Part shown: in pieces, positions 46,101 to 64,000 of the stretch
Layout of the letters: each line of letters opens with the position of its first letter
Position numbering within the stretch: position 1 is the stretch's first letter
Origin: Xestospongia bergquistia
Taxonomy: Eukaryota; Porifera; Demospongiae; Haplosclerida; Petrosiidae
NCBI GenBank assembly: GCA_963965975.1
Contig: OZ014414.1
Span: forward strand, 9,109,230-9,173,229
Length of the DNA: 64,000 bases
Reading direction: 5' to 3'
Made by a program: the position numbers and the translations under genes
Notes under the pieces: model-generated
What the model was told of the DNA's origin: nothing
The model's database searches: none
What the model saw: the letters and a program-made list of their open reading frames with translations, nothing else

Positions 46101-47883
46101 ATGGATGAATGAATTAATGAATGGATGGATGAATGGGTTAATGAATGGATGGATGAGCAAACAGATGGATGAATGGGTTAACAAATGGATGAATGGGTTA
46201 AACTAATGGATGGATGAGCTAACAGATGGATGAATGAATTAATGAATGGATGGATGAATGGGTTAATGAATGGATGGATGAGCTAACATATGGATGAATG
46301 AATTAATGAATGGATGGATGAATGGGCTAATGAATGGATGGATGAGCAAGCAGATGGATGAATGGGTTAACAAATGGATGAATGGGTTAACGAATGGATG
46401 GATGGGCAAACAGATGGATGAATGAATTAATAAATGGATGGATGAATGGGTTAATGAATGGATAGATGGACAAACAGATTGTTGAATGGGTTAACAAATG
46501 GATGAATGGGTTAACGAATGGATGGATGAGCTAACAGATGGACGAATGACTTAATGAATGGATGGATGAATGGGTTAATGAATGGATGGATGAGCTAACA
46601 GATGGATGAATGAAGTAATGAATGGATGGATGAATGGGTTAACAAATGGATGGATGAGCTAACAGATGGATGAATGACTTAATGAATGGATGGATGAATG
46701 GGTTAATGAATGGATGGATGAGCTAACAGATGGATGAATGAATTAATGAATGGATGGATGAATGGGTTAACGAATGGATGGATGGGCAAACAGATTGTTG
46801 AATGTGTGATAAAGATGTCAATGCATTAACTAGACTTGAAGATACATTGATCTAACACATTAACAGTAACCATCTCACCTTATAGATCTGACAACTTTTA
46901 CAGTTGGTGCAAGAGTAGAGGCATAACACTCCATTAATCCCTCAATTAGAACACAATGAACAGACTACATTAAAATAAATACTTCAATCAAATTATATAT
47001 CCATTTGTCTCTGTGTGTCCATTCATTACTCTGTCTGTTTGTCTGTCCAACCCATCCTTCTTATCTGTCCATTCCCCATTAAAGACTTAACTTCTACAAC
47101 TATATGATGATAACTTACTTCTCTAAAAGGGTTTGTTGATGCAATCATTGAATGATTTATATTAGCATCAGATTGAGCATCTACGAGGTAGATACCTTGA
47201 TGAGCGAGAGCATGAATTAGAGGCCAGAAAGTTTCCTGAGACAAGGGAAGGTCCTCTGAAGGTTGGATACTTTTAAAGACAGTACAATAAAGATGAGGTT
47301 GAGTTAGGATCTGTATAATATCACAGTTCTGTTTGATCTAATAATAAAGAAGATAATATTGTAGTAAATATCCATTATGACATCATCAATAATCCTTTAA
47401 TCCATTTATCTCGTGTTGTCCATCCATAAAATTATTTGCAATGGATCTAACAGGTTCTTATTTCGTTAGAAATTAACTGTTAATAAATATTTGACCTCAA
47501 ATTATAGACCCTAACTCTAAATATATATCATATATCATAATAAAGTTTACCCTCAATAGAACTCTTATATCTAACAAAATTAACCCTAAACCCTCAGTAA
47601 ATCTAACAAAATTAAACTATCAATTAAACACTACACACACATCCAATAAAAATATTTATTTTCATTAATTTATCATTTCCTACCATATTTCCCCATATAT
47701 AGTTATCTAGTGTTATCTGCCATTCATTATCTGGAACTCTTGACTTTAATACACCAGATAACCACTTAATAGAACACTTCAATATGACCTAGAAAATGTC
47801 AGCAGTATAGAAAAGTACATGTTGTGATTAACAATAAAATATTTTTAATCAATCTTACCTTAAAATGGTCCATGATAAGTTAA
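40151..47883 (-). CDS. CAMSAP: CAMSAP family microtubule minus-end-binding protein
   Basis: Ten exons: 47883-47869, 47788-47684, 47337-47119, 46964-46879, 45855-45560, 45343-43430, 41182-41028, 40967-40869, 40783-40719, 40286-40151. They sum to 3090 nt (1,029 aa) in frame. The N-terminal part has the CAMSAP calponin-homology region (EEALLLWVNKIG, then a C-terminal part ending NINILAFLAHLY). A long Ser/Thr-rich disordered stretch and an Arg/Glu coiled coil (EERRRRRGEEIKLRLEERER) follow. The last four exons form the CKK domain (NALSYICLAGEAN, HFLILFRD, RLFGTGPK, SVDALTVQDHYW), which caps and stabilises free microtubule minus ends. The protein is shorter than vertebrate CAMSAPs. Intron 6 (43429-41183) contains a small gene on the other strand, and intron 4 a large minisatellite. 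It is head to head with BDH2. Confidence 0.93.
40270..40371. repeat. 51-bp perfect tandem duplication across the last CAMSAP acceptor
   Basis: 40270-40320 is repeated at 40321-40371. The unit includes the TTATTAG acceptor and the first 17 or so bases of the last coding exon. Only the copy nearer the exon leads into the CKK reading frame; the other soon meets a stop. Confidence 0.9.
40524..40586. repeat. GTTAACATT 9-mer tandem repeat
   Basis: About seven tandem 9-mers built on the palindrome GTTAAC lie in the CAMSAP intron between 40287 and 40718. Confidence 0.85.
41745..42551 (+). CDS. Small gene nested in a CAMSAP intron; unknown, possibly N-myristoylated
   Basis: Four exons (41745-41897, 41948-42040, 42085-42198, 42480-42551) with good GT/AG borders join in frame to 143 aa ending at TAA. 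The start MGNRKSK fits an N-myristoylation signal next to basic residues (Gly2, Ser6 context). Residues 8-50 are hydrophilic and probably disordered. The rest is a compact Tyr/Val/Asp-rich domain (MGIIYTRYDVSKYINDG, VIIDVCGEYINGKVNDVYVWKV), ending in an acidic, Tyr-rich tail. I recognise no family. The whole gene sits antisense inside CAMSAP intron 6. Four phase-consistent introns without stops argue it is real. Confidence 0.65.
42552..43429. other. Rest of CAMSAP intron 6
   Basis: No exons are recognised. A (TA)n run lies at about 42754-42768. The nested gene's 3' UTR probably ends near 42560-42600, where an AATAAAAT sequence follows the stop. Confidence 0.5.
45955..46800. repeat. (ATGG/ATGA)n minisatellite in CAMSAP intron 4
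   Basis: About 850 bp built from 'aatggatggatgaatgggtt' and 'aatgaatggatggatgagct', arranged in a longer unit of about 100 bp with alternating 'aacaga', 'aacata' and 'aacgaa' variants. Confidence 0.9.
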
Positions 47884-48066
47884 TAGATGATAGCTTGACT
47901 TTATTCCATATATTCTTGAGCTACAGTGAATGCTATTTGAAGTAAAAATCAAGTGAAGATACAAGAAACTAGCGCCAGTTTATCAACGTGGTAGTTGCTA
48001 TGGCAGCAAAGTTTCGCCCCTTAAAACCAGCCCCACCCTCTTATATGCATAATTAGTATTGCTAAA
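47884..48066. promoter_or_regulatory. Bidirectional promoter, CAMSAP / BDH2
   Basis: 183 bp separate the two ATGs. The stretch is locally GC-richer ('agcgccagtttatcaacgtg', 'agtttcgccccttaaaacca') than its surroundings. Unlike BDH2 exons 3-8, it is not carried in the downstream duplicates. Confidence 0.55.
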
Positions 48067-55067
<7,001 letters not shown>

Positions 55068-55115
55068 ATGTCATTATATTAACTATAGCAATTTAATATT
55101 GTATGCATTATATAG

Positions 55116-56226
<1,111 letters not shown>

Positions 56227-56881
56227 GTCATCTGATACTATTGACAATCTAGTTAACACTGATTAATTTGTATTTTGTGGAATGTTTTCTTAATAATTAT
56301 TATTATTATTATTTAATTTAAAAATAGTTAATTAAACATAATAGATGTCATATAATGAAAAGTATTAATGTTGTTAGAGTAAAGTACCAGCTGCTGGTAA
56401 TAACAATCAACTAATACAGGAACATCCCCCAATGAAGAGTTACACTCTCTTGTCCTCCACTCAACTCCACCTACATTAGCAAAACCTCTCAAATGCTTTT
56501 TCCTGGATGTAATATGTCTTTGAGAACACTAGAAAAATAAAGAGGACATTGATAAAGAGAGAGATATAATACAACTAATACCAGTGACCACATAATAATG
56601 TACAAGTTAATAGTTTGTAATAAATACATTTTGTCACTAAAGAGATCAGTACAATCTCAGCTGCTTTCTCTTAAAGGCCAATACAATACTGACTGCTGTG
56701 ACAAGGCCACTATTGAGTTACCAAAAGGATGTTCGTCATAATAGTGAGAACACATGAATTAAATGAAATAGATCTAAAATGACAATGTTAAAGTGAACAT
56801 TATTGTATTAAGTTAAAAAAAATTAAAGAGAAAATAAAAGTGAGCGAGAAGACAAATTAAGAATAAACAACAAACTACTTA

Positions 56882-59800
56882 CTAATACAAGAACACAAGT
56901 CTGTCTTTAATAACTTCATAACTATCTAACTTCTTACAATACTCTTCATGTTGTCTTGATAACCATAGTTTCCTTATTGTAGTATTTTTATTAAGTGATG
57001 TACATATTATCTTGATATCATCATTGTTTAGTGAAGTATTGTAGAGATATAGTGTTGTCAATGATGTAGTTGTTTGTATTAGATCTGCTATTGTACTGGT
57101 ACTAACTGAAGTGATCTGACGATTACGACTGATATTCAACAAAGTCAATGTTTGGTTTTTAGTAAGTCCTTCACAGATATATCGGACTCCATTATCAGTG
57201 ATGTTACAGTTGATGAGATATAGTTCTTTTAAAGTTGTATTACTTGATAACATAGTAGATAAGTGAGTTATATCTTCATCTGTGATATCAGTAACATTAG
57301 ACAACCATAACTGTTCAAGTGTTTTATTATTAAAGAGACTATCACTGACTTGTTTGATACCACCAGTAAGTGAAGAGGACACCAGCACTAGTCTCTTTAT
57401 TGTTTTATTAGTTTTTAGTATCTCTGATAATATCGATACACACTTACTGTCCAATGAAGTGTTGTATATCTCAAGTCTCTTCACTGTACACTTATTAAGA
57501 TTGTTTATAATAACTGCTGTACTTTCAGGAGATGATGAGAAGAGACGAATATTCCATTCTTTTCCTGTTTGTTGTTCTTTTATTAATTTACTTATAACAT
57601 CTTCACTTTCTAATACAATTGGTCTATTGAGACTAACACTATTGATAACATCATTCCAATGAACTCTTCCAGTGTCTCCTGTTATAAAACAGAGTTAGTA
57701 TATAATATAGTACACACATAGTAATATATACTATAACACACTACAATACACAGACAATACACTGAAGAAGAAAGGAAGCCATTGCTGTTTACTGACTACG
57801 GTTACTATGGCAACGAATTGCAGGAGGCGTGGTTTACTGTTAAATTTGAGTATGTTCTACTATAGACGAAAAATCCTATCATACTAACAGAACACTACTA
57901 TATAATGGACTTCTGGTATATCAGCTTAATCTGGCGAAGCTAACCCCTTTGCTTTGAGAGGAATTATCTGGTAGCCTATGATCTCATGTCTGACAAATTA
58001 TTTTTATAGTTGAGTGTGACTGAAAACTACTTGGATCTAATACAGGATCTGCAAATGAATTATTCTTTAGACATTTCCTGTTTGAATATGGAATGTTTGT
58101 CCTTTCTTAAGTCAATGATAAAAAATAAAGGCTAGCTCATGTTTAATGGAGTCCTGGAGTCTAATACAAGGATTTATCTAACCTGGGATTAATGTAAAGA
58201 GTTACACTGAGTTCACCTACTCAAATTTTAATACAATAGTACAGTTTAATCTATGGATTTAGTTGCTCTGTATTTTCTTTGTACATTTTATAACAATTAT
58301 CAATGAAAATTTTTAAAATTTCTATTAATTAGGATTATGGTATCTGTAGGCAAAACCGTACTATTGTATTAAAATTTGAGTAGACAAACTCAGCAAAACT
58401 CCTAATCCTATGATTGAACAATGAATATGATTTAGGAATTATTATAAGATTGTTCTGTAATAATGAAGATTGAAGATTTATTAGTTAATTTAATTCATTG
58501 TTTTACAGTATTCTGACAATTCCAGTGTATGCCTGATATCTTTAAAATTAACAGTTAATTATCATTCATTTTGTGGTTTGAGATATGAATATAATTAATA
58601 GACATCACTGATAATCATTATCAGTAATAACAGTGCAGTGATGAACAAAATCACATTAAAATACTTTAGATGATCACTTTACTATTAAAATAGTACTACT
58701 ACTGAGCACTAGTGATTATCACTATAAACCAGTTATTATTGTGATATAAGTGACCCAACCTTTTCAAGTATATCATCACATGTGGTTTAAGTTGTTAAAA
58801 TATTATACAATACTTATCATATACTCTACATATGATAAGTATTGTATATCATATAATACTAATATTGAAGAACATTAACTTAATATATACTAAGTTATAA
58901 TTATAATATAACCTACTTGGATGAGGTAAGGAACTCTCATCTTTATCATCAGCTGAATCCTTTAACTGATCTGTTAACTCTGATATAAATGAAGGCTCTA
59001 TATCAATAGTTATATCATTTCTATTACTACCTGTAGTTTCACTGATAAATGGTGTGGGTTCTTGTTGACTAGACTTTGTAGGGGTTCCCTCTGGTTCTTG
59101 ATCAGTTACTGGTTTATGAGCCTTTGGTCTGAATGCTAGATCTAGTAACAATGTCATATAATGAGAAGTCACTAATATCAGTTACCTTTTAAGTTCTGCC
59201 TTAATGCCTCAAACTGTTTGTTTCTCTCTCTTAATCGTAACATCAATGATGCTGTCACTTCCTGTAGTATCTCCAACTCTTTTTGTCTCTCTGTAGACAC
59301 TGACAGTAACTCTTCCTTAATAACTAAACAATTATTAATTATAAATATGTATTGATAAATCAGTAACACAGACTATGTTAGTGATAGCTATTGTATTAAT
59401 AATACCTTCCTTCCATTTCAAAAGTGATGTCAAATCTTTGATTGTTTTTTCTTTCATTTGTTTTCTTTCTACATAGAAACATTGAATTTTAAATCAGATA
59501 TATCATATAATAGACAACTATTAAATAAACAGTGATTATTGACTACATGGACAAATACCTTCACTTTTTTGGACAACAGATGATATTTGTAAAGTCATCT
59601 TTTTACTGATGGTTTGTCGTAGTTCAAGTTGACTTCTTAACTCCTTTGTATTCTTTTCTACAATAGGTCTAACCTCCTATATATCAATAAACAACACATG
59701 TAGTAACTGTTATCTAATACTACTCATCTCTTACCTTGTCTCTTTGACATTTGTCATAAATAGTGTGGTAGCCTATTGTTACCCTGATCACACCCAACTG

Positions 59801-61189
59801 CTTCAACGAATCAAGATTTTCCTTTGCTGTCATCAACAAAAGGTCAATTAAACTTTGTGGAGCATAGCAGGTAACAATGATGGAGTTTCCTTCATTTACT
59901 GCTTTAACTTGTACTGACTTTGCCATATCTTTGAATGCTTTTGACAACAATCCTCTAATGTCAATAAGAGTGTACTTGTCAGCTTCCCACTCCAGAACGA
60001 ATACAATAGTCTCACAGGTAAGTTGATGAGAAGATGAAGAGATCGTGAAGCTCTGATTACAACATACATCAGCTTTGATCTTCTCACAAAATTCATCAAC
60101 TGATGTGTTGTAGTTTGTGATATGTACTTTAGCTTCAGTAATGTTAAATTGATCAACAATACCTTCCAAACAGCAAATGTTAATAATGATACATTTATCT
60201 TGTACAAGATCTATAACATCATCAAGTGATTCAGCTGTTGCTAACTGAGGTCTCAGTTCTCGGAAACATCTACGAAGATATGTTTTAAGGTCTTCCAGTG
60301 AAGGGATACCCTTAGCAATAAGAGGAGCAACAGTGAAAAAAAGTTTACCAAATTTCATTCTCATTTGATCAAAATCATATTGAAAAGTGGGTTGGAGATA
60401 TATTTGGGAGGGAAAAGTTTGATCTATAAATAAAACATTATAACTTGTATATATAGATATATATATAGTGGTACTTACCATACTCTTTGAGTATATCTTT
60501 AGCAACAGGTACTGTTTGTTCAGATTTTAATAAGACACTTGCAAACAATTTTAATTTGCTAGGATCTTCAGACACTGTAGTATGTAGTGCTCTCAATGGA
60601 TCATCTCCTAGTACACCTCCCAATCTATTGACTTCATCTAATGTCTCCTTAGAGATCACTCTCTCTGTATATAACATCTGAACAATCTCCACAGGAAGAG
60701 TAAGTGGTAAGATTCTATCAGAGTGTTTCAGTAACATTTGACAAGCTGGAGTAGATAACTCATCTGTTACAAGGTAAAGAGACAATGTATTACAAAACAT
60801 AAGATCACTAGTTCTCACTAAGTTCTTTTATTTGTTCAGCAGTGAAAACTTCTTCTATTGTCTTAAGAGAATCAGCTAATGAGTCCCACGTAGGACCTCC
60901 ACTTTCAGTCACCTTGTCGGCTTTACTCAACCACAAAGTTAAACATTCCTGAAGACAGCTCTCTGGATCATCTCGGTACTTGGTTCTAATGCTTGATAAA
61001 GTAGGTTGTAATAGACCCAGTTGTAGACCAAGAGGAGACCAACGATGGCTTGAGAAATAACCTTGTTTCAAAGCTTTAATGATATCTTTCAAATTACTAA
61101 CATCTATAATAACAATATAAAGAAATAGTAACAACTTAAAGTGAATACAATCAAGTTAACTCACTCAGTTCACTTTGATTTGTTTCCAT
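56882..61189 (-). CDS. Death/CARD-like/X/coiled-coil/LRR protein (copy 3), no PDZ
   Basis: Nine exons (61189-61165, 61103-60819, 60763-60479, 60423-59735, 59676-59559, 59468-59406, 59323-59186, 59141-58917, 57678-56882) join in frame to 874 aa. Domain order matches copy 2: METNQSEL first exon, Death domain, CARD-like, X, coiled coil, acidic linker, LRR. The LRR stretch compared (about 200 residues) differs from copy 2 at one residue (Arg for Pro) and the CARD-like domain at five or so. The X exon differs at about 80 of 229 residues. Exon 5 keeps the ATAG acceptor seen in copy 1. The same donor-like GTAAGT overlaps the stop, with a matching possible extra exon at 56528-56489. No NACHT, PDZ or transmembrane segment is seen. 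The function is inferred only from the domains. Confidence 0.85.
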
Positions 61190-61506
61190 AACTAAGGACT
61201 TGGGAGTGTCTAGTACTAGTAAAGGATAAGGCTTCATAACAGGAATATGAAATATTGTAATTATGAATTACTGATACTATAAATAGCATTTCACGAGTCA
61301 TTTGTGATATAAATAACACCTTTCCTTATTTGGTAAAATAAACTAATATTTTTGTTGTATACAGTTTTAGTAGTCATGTTCACATTATCTATTACAGTAG
61401 ATTAGGAAGCTATTTCAGTTTGGGGGGGGGGGCATAAAAAATTACTATAATACATGCATGTCTGTGCTTTCAACTAGTTTGCCATAATTTTATTTTAAAA
61501 AATAAA

Positions 61507-61701
61507 TCAGAAATTGAATCTTCCAAAAAAAACTTTTCTTCTGTCAATTCTTTCAATGAAATCTTGAGCTATCTCTGTAAGCTCAAGTTTGTCAGTCTTG
61601 TCACAATGAATATGTAAAATCATGCAATGGTTCAAATGCTGCTGACTCATGGAATTCCATAAATATATCTTTATACGCTTCAGGGTGGAAAAACTTCTCA
61701 A
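61507..61701 (-). pseudogene. hAT-type transposase C-terminal fragment (ZMYM1-like)
   Basis: About 64 residues read RSFSTLKRIKIYLWNSMSQ, then HLNHCMILHIHCDK and LTEIAQDFIERID. This is the pattern of the hAT dimerisation region found at the C-terminus of ZMYM1/TTF-type transposases. There is no ATG start, no catalytic part and a stop after FNF. It lies in an insert absent from the matching place in unit A, so it arrived after the duplication or was lost from A. Confidence 0.7.
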
Positions 61702-62342
61702 TGTATCACTTTATGGTTCACTGAGCAAATTAAATAATCACTATGTGCAATTGTGTAATTCACACATTTCACAGAATAACTACCAAAAATATTTATTGTA
61801 TTAAGTTAAGACTCAAATGTATTTGTGTTCTATTTAATAACTTATTAATAACTCAGGTTTTTTCTTAAATAATTTGGAGTAATTAAGATACTAACAATAA
61901 GCATAGTAAGTCAACATAGTTACAAGGAAAAGAGATTAAAATAGTAACTAGTTCACTTTCTATGGATACTGTTAGCAGCTCATGATCTGAATATATCAAG
62001 GAAGTTAGTAGTTAATAGACTGTCACACCCACTTTTTTATTCATGCTAACAAGAAAAGTATCAAGGCCATTGCAGCAGCTGCTGAAACAAGATGATATAC
62101 AAATTGTCCATTTTATAAAGCTACCTTTTATGAAGAGAACTTGACCAGACACTTAATATTACCTAGAGGGATCTACCACTGTAAGTATATAAAAAGGGAA
62201 ATCCAAAATAAATGATATTGTTGTCTTGTTTCATGTTTTATTTATACAATAACAACAGTTTATCACACTATATATGTCCACTGTATTAAAAATTAGTTTT
62301 ATTGCTTCCTCTTCTGATGTAGGATAGTGACCATTTAATATG

Positions 62343-62391
62343 GACATAAATCTGGTCCTATAATGGTCCATTATAGGACCAGATTTATGTC
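62343..62391. repeat. Perfect 24-bp-arm palindrome
   Basis: The arms (62343-62366 and 62368-62391) are exact inverted repeats around one base. The left arm begins GACATAAATCTGGTCC and continues the unit sequence found at about 54981. Unit A has no right arm, so the right arm was copied in place. Confidence 0.9.
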
Positions 62392-62507
62392 TTAATGGAT
62401 GTATGGGTTAAAAGTGGGAGTGGCTTAGATGAAATGAGAGATAAATGGACAAGGAATTAGATGCCATTATTTTAACTATAGCAATTAATATTGTATGTAT
62501 TATATAG

Positions 62508-63765
62508 ATATACAAACTGATCATCTTGATATTACTAGGAGCACATGAGCATTGCAAAGCAACGCGAAGGAGCATCAAACTGCCATTTTATTTGTATTCT
62601 AACCATTGTTGAAACACAGTCATGGATTATTCCATATAAGGAAAATACACTTAAGTAGCATAAGTACTGTTAAGTACGTGATGGAGCAATGAATATTATT
62701 ACAATGGTGAAAAAAAATAAAAAAGAAAAGTTATGTACATCGAGAAACGTTTCAAAGAATTAGACTGGTAGGTTATGGAGGCTTTTGTCATTAAAGAGGT
62801 GGAAACAGTTGAACAACATATATCTTTATTCACCTGTGTTATTAAAACCTCTTTATGCTATTAAGATTATTATCTGATATTATAACATTATTAATAGAAT
62901 GAATAGTTACTACTTCTTTCGGTTTCATGGTTTACGTTTCAAATCATGTTTTTATATAAAGAGTTGTGCATTTCTATAGCCTCCATGGTGATGCCTCAGC
63001 TTGCCATGAACACTTCCTCTAGTTATTACTGCACCTCTGGCAATAGCATAGTTCAGTGATGATAATTGGCCTGAGGTGGTGTGCTTGACCTGACTAAAGA
63101 AAGTCTCAACTTCACTATCATTGAGACGTACTGGATATATTGTGTACCCAGGGTGAGCAGAAGTGAAATCAGCACATGAGTTCTTAAAGCCATAATACAT
63201 GAGCCTGAGTAAGTCCCAGGTTTGCCAACAGTAAGCCTGATATATCCCATTTGTTCAGCCATTCTTGGGTCCATTGACAGAGTCAGCCGCTGTTTTCGTG
63301 TAGCAGGGTCTTCAGAAGGTCCCTTCTCTTAAATTTTATCTATTTAAACCACACCTAACTAAGAGGTTACAGCCCAGAAGCTATTAAAATGCAAAACACT
63401 TTGCAGTTATGTCCATATATGGACATATGTTCTAAGCCTTGATTCAACAACAGTCGGTTAAGGAAGTTTGACGGTTGCTTCACAACGCTCATGCACTCCT
63501 GATGTTACTGATGAAAATACTGTTATTATAAAATATACTACACAATCTAATTTCATTTTATTTTGGGTTCATCATGGTAGTTTGTTATCTACATCAACTA
63601 CTGACTGGAATAAATCATTTACTATTAATGTGACATGTTCTTAATGTCCAAATATATAATACAACAGGTAATGAGATATGTAGTAGTGTTTTTAATGTAA
63701 TAATTCTATTTATATATTTGGTAGTTAGAACAGCAGATAAAAGGTAACATTATCAATATGGCCAA
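62508..63765 (+). pseudogene. Decayed third BDH2 copy, interrupted by a transposon
   Basis: Remnants of BDH2 exon 3 (62508-62536 and about 63510-63552), exon 4 (about 63566-63667, with a 4-bp loss) and the start of exon 5 (to ATGGCC at about 63765) lie in the usual order. The intron between exons 3 and 4 is deleted, and a 964-bp DNA element splits exon 3. Sequence after 63765 changes to the LRR 3' flank repeat. Confidence 0.88.
62537..63500. mobile_element. DNA transposon with terminal inverted repeats and 9-bp target duplication
   Basis: The ends match as inverted repeats: left AGGAGCACATGAGCATTGCA, and right (complement) AGGAGTGCATGAGCGTTGTG, both followed by AAGCAAC. The flanks GATATTACT and GATGTTACT are a 9-bp duplication with one mismatch; the parent BDH2 exon has the site once. 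A minus-strand frame at 63274-62952, probably with a frameshift near 63200, reads MYYGFKNSCADF, ETFFSQVKHTTSGQLSSLNY and HHHGGYR. It looks like a transposase C-terminus. Target length suggests a Mutator-like group, but the family is not certain. Confidence 0.8.
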
Positions 63766-63781
63766 TTTAGGCCACACCTAC

Positions 63782-64000
63782 ATACAATTCAGGCGCTAAG
63801 CTGGAGCAGCTGTCAGAGAGCAAAAAGTGCGACGTTAGAGAAGTAAGTGTCAAGCAAAACTGCTCTATTTTTATTGTCTACTAGTTTTGTTAGAGAAAGA
63901 AATTGTTAATAAAAGATGAGAAAATGAAGTTAAAAGAAATTTAAAGAGAAAATAAAAGTGAGTGAGAAGACAAATTAAGAATAAACAACAAACTACTTAC
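63782..64000 (-). other. 3' flank of a further LRR-family gene beyond the right edge
   Basis: This matches 3289-3518, the sequence directly 3' of the LRR exon of copy 1, including the final CTACTTAC that in all copies abuts the stop codon of the LRR exon. The coding exon itself should start at about position 64001. Confidence 0.8.

Larger units (their letters stand above)
61190..62507. other. Spacer of unit B with insertions
   Basis: This corresponds to 54501-55115 of unit A but is interrupted by two inserts (about 61393-61797 and 61825-62090) and a perfect palindrome at 62343. The only coding trace is the transposase scrap listed below. A G10 homopolymer lies near 61423. Confidence 0.6.

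Noticed and set aside
45955..46800. CRISPR-like alternation of repeats
   Set aside because: Units are contiguous degenerate tetranucleotide minisatellite without unique spacers, within a eukaryotic intron.
47500..47640. Telomere-like CCCTAA words
   Set aside because: Only a few scattered 'accctaa' words in AT-rich intron DNA; no tandem TTAGGG array.

Overview
This window looks like part of a sponge nuclear genome, probably a demosponge such as Amphimedon. It is AT-rich and gene-dense. Most introns are about 50-400 bp with GT/AG ends. It holds metazoan-type genes (CAMSAP with CH and CKK domains, PNPLA8, BDH2/DHRS6, a trefoil-bearing GH31 glucosidase, a giant IPT/TIG receptor) and an expanded family of Death-domain/LRR genes. 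The organism is an inference; the gene models were built by hand. For each complete model the listed exons keep phase and sum to a multiple of three.

Layout. 1-8,090: the first exon of a Death-domain gene running off the left edge; a scrap of duplicated PNPLA8 3' end; the last three coding exons of CDC40/PRP17 (+); a degenerate LINE; then a complete 11-exon gene (-) encoding Death, CARD-like, unknown domain 'X', coiled coil, PDZ and LRR. 8,457-13,054: PNPLA8 (-), head to head over 92 bp with an STI1-like protein gene (+). 13,238-23,681: a 3,131-residue IPT/TIG and furin-repeat membrane receptor (-) with a tyrosine- and proline-rich tail. 24,628-36,585: a secreted five-trefoil protein gene (-) divergent from a 25-exon GH31 alpha-glucosidase gene (+) that itself carries trefoil domains. 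37,140-39,540: a 21/24-bp satellite that is open on both strands. 40,151-47,883: CAMSAP (-) with a small four-exon gene nested antisense in one intron, head to head over 183 bp with BDH2 (+).

48,290-64,000: a tandem segmental duplication. Each unit carries a piece of BDH2 plus a whole Death/CARD/X/coil/LRR gene. Unit A is 6.8 kb and unit B 7.4 kb; a decayed third unit, hit by a DNA transposon, is followed by the 3' flank of a further LRR gene at the right edge. BDH2 exons 3-8 were carried as passengers and are now pseudogenes.

The strongest candidate for a new system is the Death/CARD/X/coil/(PDZ)/LRR family. It combines NLR-like end domains with no NACHT ATPase. The two tandem copies are almost identical in most exons (one difference in about 200 residues in the LRR stretch compared), but the single exon for domain X is only about 65% identical between them. 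A PDZ cassette with symmetric phase-1 introns is present in one paralog and absent from two, and the N-terminal Death exon also differs between subgroups. This looks like a modular, locally evolving receptor or adaptor family, possibly of innate immunity or self recognition. That function is inference only.
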